NCBI GenBank assembly: GCA_002224055.1
Contig: AZLU01000067.1
Span: 124,001-188,000 of the forward strand
Direction of reading: 5' to 3'
Source: Pezizomycotina sp. ARF18
Lineage: Eukaryota; Ascomycota
DNA: 64,000 nt
Below the pieces are notes generated by a model. The model saw only the letters and a program-made list of their open reading frames with translations, had not been told where the DNA came from and searched no databases. Of this stretch, positions 1-11,136 are shown in pieces. Made by a program: the position numbers and the translations under genes. Position 1 is the stretch's first letter; every line of letters starts with the position of its first letter.

Positions 1-691
1 CTTACCGATGACGAGAATCCACAGAGGCTGAGCCTTCCTCGAGGCTCGGTCCCTCGGACCCTCGGAACTTAATAATGATAATAATATTACCACGTGAGCA
101 AACGCCTGGAAGCGGAGAATTATTCCTGGGTACCACCAGAGTAAGCAGAAAAATTTCTAATATACGCCGTCTGCATAGAAAGTACAATGCGCTAGCAAGT
201 AGATATAATCTTAGAAACAATAAGCTGTCCGGAATGTTAGCGTAAACAGGCTTCTGCAAGCTAAGCTTCTGAGCGCTGAGCGCTGAGCCCTAGGCCCCGC
301 CGTTAGGGCAGCCGTCAAATAAACAAACAAACAAACGGAAAAAGCATGCCGCGTACTCCCGTGAGTTGTTAGTGTTTCTAGTTACTATTCCGGGCCCCAG
401 TATTTGCAATTACAGAACGTAGTTCCCGGGCTGACACTGATAGCCTCGTAACATGATGAAAAGTATAGCACTACAGGCTGTAAGACTCCTAGCTGCTTGG
501 GTCGAAGCATAGATTCCACTTCTCAATCGGCTATAAAAAGCCCTTCAACTCCCCGTCCAGAACAACATTTTTATTCACCATCACACAGCAACATCTCAAC
601 AATCCACTACCATCCTCGACAATCTTAAACAGATTCACTTCTCTCTTACAATCTTCCAATCTTTAACAAGTTCAACCAACTACAATCCACA
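1..691. other. left-edge intergenic region and leader of the first secreted gene
   Basis: No supported gene. It contains short AT-rich patches, a (AAAC)n-like run near 318-336 and, from about 560, a CA-rich leader with repeated CAACAATC-type words that leads into the gene starting at 692. The first bases could belong to a gene outside the window; that cannot be decided here. Confidence 0.5.
532..539 (+). promoter_or_regulatory. TATA box of the Tyr-rich secreted protein gene
   Basis: TATAAAAA lies about 160 bp before the ATG at 692 and is followed by a CA-rich, G-poor leader. The paralogous gene at 20348 has a TATA element at nearly the same distance and a similar leader, which supports a shared promoter design. 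Confidence 0.55.
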
Positions 692-1096
692 ATGAAGGTC
701 GCCATCATTGCCTCTGTCTTTGCCCTCGCTGCCGGCGTCATCGCAGCCCCCGCCCTGCTCCTGAAGCTGCTCCTGTCGCAGTCGCTGAGCCTGTCGCTGC
801 TCCCGAAGCCCGTCGCCGACGCCGCTCCCATCGAGCGCCGCGACCGATACGAAGACGGCCACCGCTACTGGCGCGACAACGACTACTACTACTACTACCG
901 TGGCGGATGGTACAGGTACTTCTACCGTGGTCGCTACTACAACCACTACGACAGCCGCCGCACGAGTACTACTAAGCGACTCGCCAGCTTTCGCCTTCTC
1001 GCTTTACGATTAGTCAACAACGAAAGCAGTTCGGAGAAGACACTCTTGGGGATGTTTAGATACCAGATAGATCGTAGATGGATAGGTGGTTTATGA
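692..1096 (+). CDS. small secreted Tyr-rich protein, paralog A
   Basis: The ORF starts MKVAIIASVFALAAGVIA, a good signal peptide of about 18-19 residues, and later has a Tyr-rich block (DYYYYYRGGWYRYFYRGRYY). Between them, frame 0 reads a Leu/Ser stretch, but the frame shifted by one base reads an Ala-Pro-Glu-Val spacer (APEAAPVAVAEP) of the kind that often follows fungal signal peptides. The paralog at 20348 has the same spacer, and nucleotide differences between the two are synonymous only in that shifted frame. The ORF as it stands therefore probably carries two compensating length changes. In another frame the protein would stop near 975 with a Glu-Tyr-Tyr end, matching the paralog, so the tail after about 960 is doubtful. 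No enzyme domain; a cell-wall or extracellular role is a guess. Confidence 0.6.
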   Translation: MKVAIIASVFALAAGVIAAPALLLKLLLSQSLSLSLLPKPVADAAPIERRDRYEDGHRYWRDNDYYYYYRGGWYRYFYRGRYYNHYDSRRTSTTKRLASFRLLALRLVNNESSSEKTLLGMFRYQIDRRWIGGL

Positions 1097-2328
1097 AGGG
1101 ATGTTTTAGCATAGGATACATTCATTTTCACGATTTTCATTCGCATTTGCTTAGACTTATTGCATGCATTATGGGAGCAAAGAGCACTTTTTCTTTGTAA
1201 TTCTTTCCATTTTTTTTGTATTTCTTAAAAATTATCCATTCCTTTGCATTGTTAGCATTATCAAATTAAAGACACAATTGTTTTTTTAAAAATCTTTCTC
1301 TTAGATTATTTCCGTGATTGACTGTGAATATCTGATACTCGAGTAATTCAAAGCAATTCTCCGGATCAAGGGAATTAGAGGTCAAGCTATTGACTCTAAT
1401 CCTACATGCGCTAAGCTAACGAAGAGAATGCCCGATTTCCGACGAAGCCGTCGCTTTGTTTGTAAGTTCTTATGTAAATTCAGCCCTGAAGACCTAGTGA
1501 AAGTGCGTCTAGTTAGACTTTGAACCCAAATACCTGCTATCCTATCTACTAGCAGTTTTCTTGACGACATACATTTGATGAAGGGGACATCCTGAGGGGC
1601 TGGTCCCCTGCCAGTGACAATACTGTTGAGAAGGAGGGAAAAGAATCACGCTCGATCGATTTCGTTACGCGATAGTATGACTTTTCAAATTAGATACAGA
1701 CATAGATACCCGGATGGACAAGATCGCTGGATTGATCTCATAGTGAAGCTCCGGTATCCGGCTCAGAGGCGATCATAGGCTGCGGGTGTGTCGCTTTGGC
1801 ATTCGATCATCAATCCCATTCCAATATCTAGTTTTTTTTACCACTCAGCCGGTAAGATGCATGAGGCATTAGTGAGAAATATCTTCAGGGGAATTCTGTA
1901 CTTTACCGCCGATCCTCTGCCTGTCAAAAGTGCCTGCACAAATCCCAATTCTCAAGTAGTAGAACGGCACTCTTCCTTACGCCATAAGCGATCCTCTAGC
2001 CAGGCCAAAGGTTTACATATCCTACCTGCTTTCACAAAGAATAAACCTTATAAACCAAATACGGCGTAGTGAATGAATCTAGGATAAAACGCCTAGCTGC
2101 TCGCGGAAAGCATTTTTAGATTGCATTATCTATTGCGTCACCTCCTCGACGGAACTCTTGCCGAATTAACGCTAGCGCCGCCGAAAGCCTGACGAATAGG
2201 GAATACTCTATTCAGGATACTCCGTAAGTCCCTATTAATTGCTATCTTCGTATACTATATGTATCATACGCTAATTGTTTTTGTTACGTGGTTAGGATGA
2301 TCAGGGCACTCCGCACTCTCTTCCGCAG
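976..2328. other. intergenic region
   Basis: AT-rich 3' flank of paralog A followed by sequence in which I see no supported gene. A possible intron with donor GTAAGT at 2224 and acceptor at 2328 leads into the coding fragment that follows. Upstream exons of that fragment were not identified with confidence. Confidence 0.4.
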
Positions 2329-2498
2329 GCGCTATCGGGTCCAAATTCAACCCCGACGGTGCCGTCGGGCAAATCGGCCAAGCGATCGGAGGTCCATTCG
2401 ACAAAGATGGCGCCATCAGAAGCCAATTCGGCGCGAGTAAGGAACGAATTGCGGGTAAAGCGGAGAGCATCGTTGGAGGGCCGCGCAAAGGGCAATAA
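2329..2498 (+). pseudogene. 3' exon of a small conserved fungal GAIG-repeat protein, partial
   Basis: After a plausible acceptor (TTCCGCAG ending at 2328) the frame reads AIGSKFNPDGAVGQIGQAIG, then a GGPFDKDGAI segment, and stops at 2496-2498. The repeated pattern of Gly, an aromatic, Asp-Gly-Ala and Gly-Gly resembles a widespread short fungal protein of unknown function built from repeats of the form GxIGxxFxxxGAIGG; that match is from memory. The expected upstream half is not readable in one frame, so this is either one exon of a gene with further length errors or a remnant. Confidence 0.4.
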
Positions 2499-3159
2499 GC
2501 CTAAACCTTAACAGCTGTGCTATAAACTGAAGGCAACCGTGACAATCCAAGACTATTCTGAAGTAGATTTCCTCTCAGTCCACAATTATTTAATGTTTCA
2601 TCCTTCTCGCATTTAGTTAAAGGCTCTACTCTATATTCTCCTTGAAAGCTTCAGTTACATAGCCCGTTGATAAATATCATCTGTAACCTCTGCTCATGTC
2701 TAAAAGTTTATCCGTAGATGTTTCATGAAATTCCATAGAATTGCCCATTCAGATTTGCTTCTTCCAAAGCTGAACGCGTAGCAGAAGCCTCTACGTTATA
2801 CGAGACTTTTCCATTAGGGTGCTAGCGAAACATGATTTAGAAATCGGCATGAACAACGAATAACAAAGTTTCGACGAAACAAACAAGGAAGACTAATTAA
2901 GATTGCTGTACCCCCTTTGTATAACTCGCAAAAATTGAAGCTTTTGCTTCGCAAGTTGATCAAAGGACCCATATCCTGCAGAGACGATGCTCCCGAAACA
3001 AAGAACGACAAACGTAAACAGTTTTAAGGTAGTATTATTATCAAATGCCACTGGTAAGGACACATTCTTACATTATATATTTAACATGCCCAATAGTCTT
3101 ATCGAGAAAGCTCAGGAATTTGAATTTACATACCAAGTAGTTCTACATTTACAATGATT
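2499..3159. other. intergenic region
   Basis: AT-rich sequence with no supported coding signal on either strand and no repeat recognised. Confidence 0.4.
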
Positions 3160-4686
3160 GTCGATTTTGTGAAGACCAAGGAAGATATCCGCTCCAGTCC
3201 AGCCTAGCCAGACCCCGCGCCTCTTTCTGCCACTGTCCCATCGCCCACGCCCCACAGGTGCAATTTGAGTTAAGCGCCGACATGAAAGCTGCGTTGGGAA
3301 ACTCCCGCCATATTGACGAGGAGATCAAACGCGAATCGCCGAAATTGCCCAGGAGCATCACGCCCAGGACAACGCCATCCACCAGCAAAGATGCCAGGGC
3401 CCTGGCGACAAGAGCTTAGAGAAACAGGCGCTCCGGAGAACCCTATCGATATAACTGATGATATGAACGAGATTGTTGGCGAATCACGCCGGGATCAGAG
3501 CACGCAATATTATCCGCCCTCAAGCGCACCGTATCGCAAGACAAATCGCGCATATATCCGGATTCACCACGGAGATTCCGAGCGAAAAACTTGGTGGAGG
3601 TGACGAACTTTTGCGAGTACAGGCATACATTGGAAGCGGCTTCGTAAGGATTATGAGATTCCACGCCTCAAACTAATCCTCGCCTATATTCTCAGTACGT
3701 TCTATTGGAAATTCTCCCCCTTTACATCCTTCCTTCGCCCAAATGTATCCCATCTAATCTCTACGAACAGAAAGCGATCTCGGTTTCCGGGATGTATCTT
3801 TCCTCACCGACCCTGAAAACCGCAAGAAGTCCTTCCTCCGGGACTCCGACACCATACCCTACGGTTTCAAGATCTACGCGCCCAAGGAATTCAAGTGCGG
3901 CATTTTCGAAGCTAACTTTGACCCAAGCTCCTGGCCGATCAAGGAAACCCGCTCTTGCCTCTCCTGCTTAGAGACGGCATGATACAGGTTCGGAAGCTAT
4001 CGGATCATGCTCCTCCACGAATAAAATACCATCGAAACTTCTGGGCCAGGGCGCTTCAAGAGAAAACCGCGCAAGGAGATGACGGTTGGGAGATATTCTG
4101 GGAAAGCAGAATTTGTGCGATACAAGCGGATTTCGTGGCGCAGTTCAGAATATAAGAGGGAAGGAGGGACGGGTATGTTCCAGTTGCATGCTGGCACTTC
4201 CTTGGGTCAAACTACGGCCACAGTCCCAAAACGTAGTAGAAGCGACGACTCCGATCTTGATAGTGAGATCCCGCTTCTAGCTCGGCGTCAGAAGCGCTTC
4301 CACATCGCGACGCGGAACCCAAATATCCTTTCTAGAAACCTGGCTGCCTCGAAAGAAATAGTGCAACAGCCGATAACGATGCATCATAATCTTCCAATCT
4401 CTCATCGGGACAAACGGCGCTTGCGAATGTTAATTCGGTTCAAGACCTCGTCAAAGCCATACTTAGATGCATGTGGCACTACAACGGTTTGCTCAACTTT
4501 CCAGATCAGAGCGTCCGCGATATTGCGCTTAGGCAGCTCGGCCGGCTCGACGGTGCCGTCAATAACGCTAAGGTAAAAGAGTTTGCGAATGTGGAGAAAC
4601 AGTTATTCGCTATGAATCTGCCTAAGGGAGCAAAAGCGGGTTTCTTGCACAAAACCTACGGCAGTGCCTTGAGTCGGAGCAATTGA
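3160..4686 (+). pseudogene. frame-broken gene of unknown function
   Basis: Plausible protein pieces follow each other on the plus strand in changing frames: VQFELSADMKAALGNSRHID (about 3255-3315), a Gln/His-rich helical piece (about 3330-3435), FLTDPENRKKSFLRDSDTIP followed by YGFKIYAPKEFKCGIFEANF (about 3800-3920), a basic segment near 4050-4150, a Ser/Ala-rich linker (4270-4420), and a final helical piece starting SVQDLVKAILRCMWHYNGLL and ending at the stop at 4684. At least one in-frame TAA lies in the linker near 4387. The last piece is the longest clean one, from 4390 to 4686. I do not recognise the family. It may be a real gene with indels and introns, or a decayed one. Confidence 0.35.
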
Positions 4687-4817
4687 AGGCAGTTATGAAA
4701 GATATAAGGTTTTGATGGAGATGTAAAAAGGTGGCGGATGAAGGTCTTCAAGTTGGTGGAAGTAGCAAATATATTCTTTGTGCCCCTTGGAAAGGCAGGT
4801 CTAACATTTTCCGTATA

Positions 4818-6174
4818 TTAACGAGAATCAGACCGAAAATAGAACAGATTCTTCAATGGAAGCCTATAGCTTGGATAAGGGTATTTACAAAATAAAAGCA
4901 GGAAATTAGAAATAATTATCTGCCTTCTCTTTAGTTCGGACACCATTATTGATGGCAAAGCTTTGCGCATCCATTTCCCCACTTTCCAGGGACGAATCGT
5001 TAAGAGATCCCCATGATAGACTGTATTGGCCTGACCCCACTTGGGTGGCGAAGCTGTCGGATCAGAGGTCTTAGCGTAGGGAGCGAAGCAGCGATCTGGA
5101 GCCCGTTGGCTTCGGTCACGGAAAGTATCAATATTTGTTACATCCGCGCTATATTTCACTTGCAATCAGCCATTGTGATTAATTCGGGCCTGGAAGATGG
5201 ACTTACTTAACGACGGCTCCTATCCATGTTTGCTTAAAGTAAGCATGATAGGTATACGCGTAGTGCTGATGATGAAAACAATGACATTGAATTAGGGCCT
5301 ATTCCCATTTACTGGAGTTTGTCAAACGGGAATACTAAAAACAAAACTCACACTCCACCGAACGCGAACATCGCCATTGTTTCCAATCTCTTCTGTCTTT
5401 CTAGTTTAGCCTTTCCTATGATCGAAAAGGGAATTGCATAAACTATCGCATCCACCAATGCCGAAAAGCCCCGTATACCAGAATAATATCTCGGCGGTAA
5501 TATTTTCACTTTGCCTGTCGCGTAGTCGACCCATGGTTGTAGATTATACCAGGATGCGTGGCGGCCAGCATGGCGTTATCGCTACGATGACCGACACTAG
5601 ACCGACGATAGCGAATAAGTATATTAAAGTTTTCTGGAGGAGACGGAGATAGACGAATGAAGAGGTCGTGATTCGGCGATATTCGCGTTAAGGTGGTCCG
5701 TAGAGTGCCGATGATGCGATTTGGTTTAATTGGTCGTATGATGCTTCGTGGAGTAGTAGGGAGACGGGGGAGCCGTTATCCATAAAATAGAGGTCGGAGA
5801 ATGCCACTGAAAATGGCTGTTAGTAAACTTCGCACGGGCAAGAGCGCTAGAGAGTGGACCCACTGTGTGTGAGAATTACAGCTTCCGCTATCGCGGCAAC
5901 CTGGCATGGCGTAAATACGTGTCAGTAAATTGGTTGGGTTTACCTAGTGACATGATAGAAGAATGGAGACCCACAGCCGCCATGCAGAGTAAATCTAGAA
6001 CGTCAGGATACGATTGGATTTGAATTTTGAAGATAATAAAGGGCCTTCACTTACAGTCGTCAAGCTGAAAGATTGTAAGATTGATATTCTAACGTAAATA
6101 CGTCCGTGAACGAATAGAACTCCAACAGAGGTTACAGTGATACAGCTCGCTACCGGAGCTGCGATGTTCACCAT
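4818..6174 (-). pseudogene. rhodopsin-domain-like fungal integral membrane protein, frame-broken
   Basis: On the minus strand an ATG at 6174 opens MVNIAAPVASCITVTSVGVL, followed by a short Arg/Tyr-rich loop, like the first membrane segment of the large fungal integral membrane (rhodopsin-domain, PTH11-related) family. Further down, near 5550-5660, comes YLFAIVGLVSVIVAITPCW, then near 5390-5500 a segment with SALVDAIVYAIPFSIIGKAK and a basic loop, matching the C-W ... D-x-I-x-A-x-P-x-x-I ... K pattern of this family from memory. A donor GTGAGT follows near 5348. The last exon is less clear. The pieces lie in different frames. Family assignment rests on pattern recall only. Confidence 0.4.
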
Positions 6175-7757
6175 TTCCGGGAATTATTTGAGAATGCGGT
6201 TGTGCTCAAATTGTTGGGCTCCTGTAATCTTTGTTTTTGAGACTTGGAACTCCAGCGATGCGTCTGAAATCCGGTATATTATTGAGGTGGATTTCTATAA
6301 CGCAATAAAACGCTACAACGTTATTAAAATAGATTATATGTATTTTAATAAGATATAATATCGTTAGTTCATTATATATATAAATTATCTATTCCCTCAA
6401 TAAGAAAGATCAGTTCAATATTAAATCTACAGATCAATCATATCCTATATATTAGATATAATAGCTCTGCGCCAGCAATAATTTTTTTCAATTCCGACAA
6501 CTCGCTTTCATTACTCCGAGCTTAATCACACAGGTACAGTAGCTATCCACCAGAGAGAGGGGTGCCGTATTGCTATTCCCCAAGCCAATATTCGCCGTCG
6601 TGGTAGAAAGAGGTATTAATCGGTAAGGAAATAACGTTGCAACACCGGCCTTCGATATATTCACGGAAGGAGCGGTCTATTCGTAGGAGAACCGAATGCT
6701 CCAGGATGCTTGTAAAATTAGTTTTAGTGAATGATCATGATTTGAAAAACTGGAAGTGCTAAAGGGGAGCGGATGAGGACGGAGTTTTATATATGAACAA
6801 GCCTTCCGGTGTGTGCTCGTACAATTGAGAGCCAGCCGGCCTCTCATAGCCTCAACAAAAGCCGTTGGCAACCTTGCTACTTTCGAATTCCTCCGGTCTT
6901 GGTCAATAATACGCACACGATGAACTTCGGAGGTCTAGGGTCTAGATGTCTGCGAGACTACAAAATGAAATATGGTATTACACCCAGTATGCTAGGTTGC
7001 GCCCGACTCCTCAAGAAAACTGCTCTACGACTCTTCCTTTACACACTATCCTCATATCACCCTGATCTTGACTAAATGCCGGGGATTTCAAAGTATTCCG
7101 CAAAAGCGATGGATACGAAGAACGACCGCCACTAGACCAGAATGTATTGCAAACGTAGCGACCCCGTCGATACGCAGCCTTGTGACCTCTCCGTCCGACA
7201 TCAAAAACGTTGGCAGTGAGACCGCACTGAATATAAACATGACACTGGTCAAGGCTGCCAGTCCCAGGAAGAAGGCTAGCATCTTACATCACAACGTGAC
7301 ACTCGCCCCGGAGCAAGGAGTAAACAGGAACTAGAGATCAAACAAAGTCGCCTGAAATGGCACAAAGACACTCTTGACCACAAACTACGAGTTCTTGATG
7401 CCGCATTGCATTAAAATATACACTTCCTACTTAATTAAGTATTGGCCTCGAATACGCCGGGGTTGGGGTCCTGGGTTCTACGTAATTGCCATACAGATGT
7501 TATAGCAGTCGTCGTCGTGAACCGTAAAAATCCTATTCTTTTTTTATTTTTATTTTTTTTATTTTTTCTTTTATTTTTAAAAATAGTGAATAACGTAGTT
7601 TGGTTGTCGTCCGTGTCTGCCTGGAGGTTGTTCAGCTTTTCGTTTCTACCTCTCCTTTCTTTAATCCTGCCCTCTTCCTCAGCTTCTCGAGGGTTGTAGA
7701 ATCTATCATCTAACGACCTCCTAGCTCCTGTTCACTTGAGAGCGCTACCTCCCTTCG
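6175..7757. other. intergenic region with an AT-rich island
   Basis: From about 6290 to 6500 the sequence is strongly AT-rich with TATATA and TTAATA words. A T/A-rich low-complexity tract at 7541-7585 precedes the next gene. On the minus strand at 7088-7282 there is a short hydrophobic ORF (MLAFFLGLAALTSVMFIFSA) that could be a membrane-protein remnant; nothing around it supports a gene. Confidence 0.4.
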
Positions 7758-9245
7758 ATGTCATCTCAAGAGCCCGAACAAGAGCCTCCGGCCGACAAGG
7801 AGAACACTCTCCAGCCGCCCATCACTCTCGAGCAGCTAAACACCCTCCTTCCGCCCCCGTACGAATCAGCCCCCGATCCCGGTCTCCTCCAAGAACCCTA
7901 CAACGCCTCTCCACCATCAGCCGCAGCCTAACACGTACCATATCTACCCTTCCCGCCACCGTCATAACAGGATACAGGCCGTCGAAGCAGAACTCGGTAT
8001 CACTACGGGCCCTCCGGAGGGAAGCGCGGAGTGGTTCATCGCCAATGCCATCCGAGGTACAACGCCGAGATGAACCGCGACGAGTCCGATTCGGACGACA
8101 CGGTAAAGGGAGATACAACTAGTACCCGCTGTGCAACTCCTAACAGGGCAGCTCTCAGATAACTTACAAGCACTGCAACCCTACCGCGAAGGCGACGCGT
8201 CGCGAGCTGTACGGATTCCTCGAGAAGCTATGCGCGCTAAAATACCAGGCCTGACGGGTAAGAAACTGAAAAAAAGCCGTCGCGAGGACGCTGTACAATA
8301 CCACGGACTACACCAGGGAGAACAGGAGAATTTGGCTAGTACGAAGGATTACACGCCCAGCGACAGCAGTAGAGCTGGATTCGGCGACGTTCCGTTCGTG
8401 GAGTGGTTCGACAAGAACGTCCTCCGCTTCATCAAGAAGGACCGCGACTGGTTGCATTGGGGGGCGTGGAGCTACTCCTTATCGATTCCAGCTATCAATG
8501 AAGCCATGATGGGTACAAGAACGACATCGTCCGTCCGTACCTCCAATCGCTCACGGATATCGATCAAGAACTCAATCTCGACAAGCTATCCATCGACGCG
8601 GAACCGTACGTCACCGTTACGCTCAACGATATCAATCCCGATGGGGTCGTTATAGGGCGGTTCGCGGGTCTTGAGAAGTATAGGGCTCCGCTACAACCGG
8701 GTGAATACAACGAGATTAATTTCATCGGGTGTAGGGAAACGATGAAATTGGGGGTAAATACTTTAGGGAGTTGGGGCGGTGCAGGGAGGATATGTGGGAT
8801 AAGCTCGAGTGCGACTTACAGGCCGCGCTGAAGTATGGCAGGAAGATTGTGGCGAATTGGAGGCTCAGAAGGACGACATTGAGGCGGCGGCGAGGAAATG
8901 GAAGGGACATTTGAGGAGGGTTAAGAAGAGTAAGCATCCACTCTCCTTTCCCAACGGTGGGTATTATGCTAATGTTTGTTTCGTCGTGTACGAAAAACAG
9001 CAACGTACTACCAAGAGGTTACGGAAATGATACGTCGCGGACACGAAAACAAAGAGCAGAGAACTCGGCGAACGGGGTTGTCTCGCCGACCTGGTGCGGA
9101 GTATAACATCTACGAGCGGATCGAATACCTGCCGTTCTTCGCTACTCTACCTTGGATGATCAACAGGATCCGCCTTCTAGGTCCTAATCCGAAATTGCAC
9201 TGGATTCCCGAGGAGACGAACAATTCCCGAGGAGACAAACAATGA
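7758..9245 (+). CDS. conserved-looking fungal protein of unknown function, split over frames
   Basis: The best start is the ATG at 7758 (MSSQEPEQEPPADKENTLQP), giving an acidic Pro-rich N-terminus. Later pieces in other frames are coherent: VEAELGITTGPPEGSAEWFI (about 7980-8050), a Ser/Asp-rich linker, WFDKNVLRFIKKDRDWLHWG (8402-8462), YVTVTLNDINPDGVVIGRFA (about 8605-8670), the segment ending GEYNEINFIGCRETMKLG (about 8700-8750), and a charged helix with LQAALKYGRKIVANW and AAARKWKGHLRRVKKS (8815-8935). The 3' part has YLPFFATLPWMINRIRLLGP (about 9125-9190). I do not recognise a family. An ordered middle domain flanked by a disordered head and a basic coiled tail is the most that can be said. 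Confidence 0.45.
9203..9243. repeat. short tandem duplication at the 3' end of the preceding gene
   Basis: AATTCCCGAGGAGACRAACA is present twice back to back, differing at one base. It adds about seven residues (PEETNNS/PRGDKQ region) just before the stop, in a place where length change would be tolerated. Confidence 0.6.
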
Positions 9246-11136
9246 TTCCGTTTGCAAAGGCGGTTTTGTTGAGGAGATGAAGTTTGAATTTTCTCATTGC
9301 TATAATTTTTTTGGGCGGAGTTTTGGCTTCTTGATTCCGTTTCTTGAGATTTTTGATATCGGCGATGGCCAGCAATGGCTCTTTTCTTTTCTACTTGTTA
9401 CCGTTCTATTTTGGCGTCGACAGACTGAGACTCCAATACCCAGCGGATGGTTTCGTGATCACCGCTTAGGAAGAATGTACTATTACTATCAACGCCTTTT
9501 TGTTTCTTTTTTTTTTTTTTCGTTCTTGTCTCGTTTCCATTGGAGTTCCTTTTTACTCTCCTTGCTTAGTATATTACCTGAACATTTTCTAAACCGTTGA
9601 CTTAGCGATACCGAATTCACGATTCATAGCATGATGCAGTCTATTGTAATAGTATGGGAGTAACGGCATACCTCAATGGCGACCCCGCGAGGAATTTCAT
9701 CGATGGCTTAAAAAAGGTTAGGGCACGGCACATTTCGGATGTTTAAACTTAGCCTTAGCGTGCTCACATACTCGTTCGAGAGGCGAATGTTTTACCAGAC
9801 GAGAAGCTAGATTATCCTGTGATCTCATGAAACTTAGGTCGTATTTCCAGATAAAAAAAATATTAATGCTCGTGGACCTGTCTCTGGGCGACGGGCAACA
9901 GGCCTTTTGCGGCACTAATTCCAGCCAGGGGGGGGGTGGGATAAATGCGTAAGCTACAACGGACCGCTCCGTTGCCAGCCTGGCGGAATATAAAGCTTGT
10001 TGCGATCCGTGGCGCAACAGTCTTCTCCTCATGCAATGCACAGATGACCCCTGCGGAAGAGAGTGAATTTCAAGCCATACAACTTGAAGATGTCGATTTG
10101 TCTCGTACCTACTACCTATGTCCGAGTATTTTAATTTTTTCCACGAGCTCACTTTGCCAAACCTATTATGGAAGATTTTCAGTTTGGAGAAGAAAACTTA
10201 TCTTCCGGCGACGGCACAAAGTCGTACTGGTACGGTGAACGGCGAAAGCAGTCCATCTATATATATATATAAAACAAAAAAGAAAGAAAAAAGAAAAGAA
10301 AAAGCAAAAGGGTTAAGAACCCGTAGGTATAGCCTGGGTAACGGTGTTGGAAGACACTCGCATTTTCCCAAGATTCGGGATTTCCAAAACTCAAGGATGC
10401 TGCTTCGTGACAGGAAACCTCACCTTTGCATTTTTTGCGGTCTCAAACTTTCAGGCCTTGGCGAGCTCGGGTCTAGCTCGACGTGGTTTATCGCCTGCAG
10501 CCCGTTGCGTAGGCTCGTGGTAAACGGTCGGCTCTGGCAAATCGTAATTGATTTCTCGATGGTGTAGACTTCCGACTCAACGGGCAGTAGAGCGCGGTAA
10601 ACGGTGGAACTCATCGCCCATCATGAATACGGCAAGCAGCGACCACGATCAAGGGAATGTGCTCGCCGAACCTTCACAGCATATATTCTGTCCCCCAGAA
10701 AAATTGCCCCCGAGCAATAAATAACTGAATAAAGATGTCAGAGCGTTTCTCCTCGTCGTCGTTTCCGAGTCGTTATAGCAGTATTCTCTAGCAGGAAGAT
10801 CTTGTCATTGCAGCACGAGAACGAGCGTTTTCTTCTTTCTTTCTTTTTTTTTTTATTTTTAGGATTATTTCAGGGATCTTACCTTTATAACCAATGTAAT
10901 ATATGTATAATTTCTCCCCCAGCTTCGATAACTTCTTCATCTGGATACGGCTTGGGCTTCAACTTTGTAGCGTCAACGTCGAGACACTCGTCGTCGCGTC
11001 TGGGAAGAGAAGTGCGACTACTTTGCACGGAGCGAGAGCTTAAAGAAGTTGTTTAGGAAAGGTTGAGAGTGCTAGACATATACATTGAACGGACTGGTGT
11101 CTTCCGGTACGCAGACCTAAAGAGCACTTTGCAGAC
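9246..11136. other. intergenic region, no supported gene
   Basis: Contains T-rich runs (9509-9521, 10838-10860), a TATATA microsatellite at 10257-10271 followed by an A-rich tract, and open frames of about 100-150 codons on both strands that have no recognisable features and are of a length expected by chance. The last part, from about 10740, probably holds the promoter and leader of the next gene. Confidence 0.4.

Noticed and set aside
9718-10567. Open frames of 144 and 149 codons on opposite strands
   Set aside because: Neither shows domain-like composition, splice sites or a start context, and a few frames of this length are expected by chance in 64 kb.
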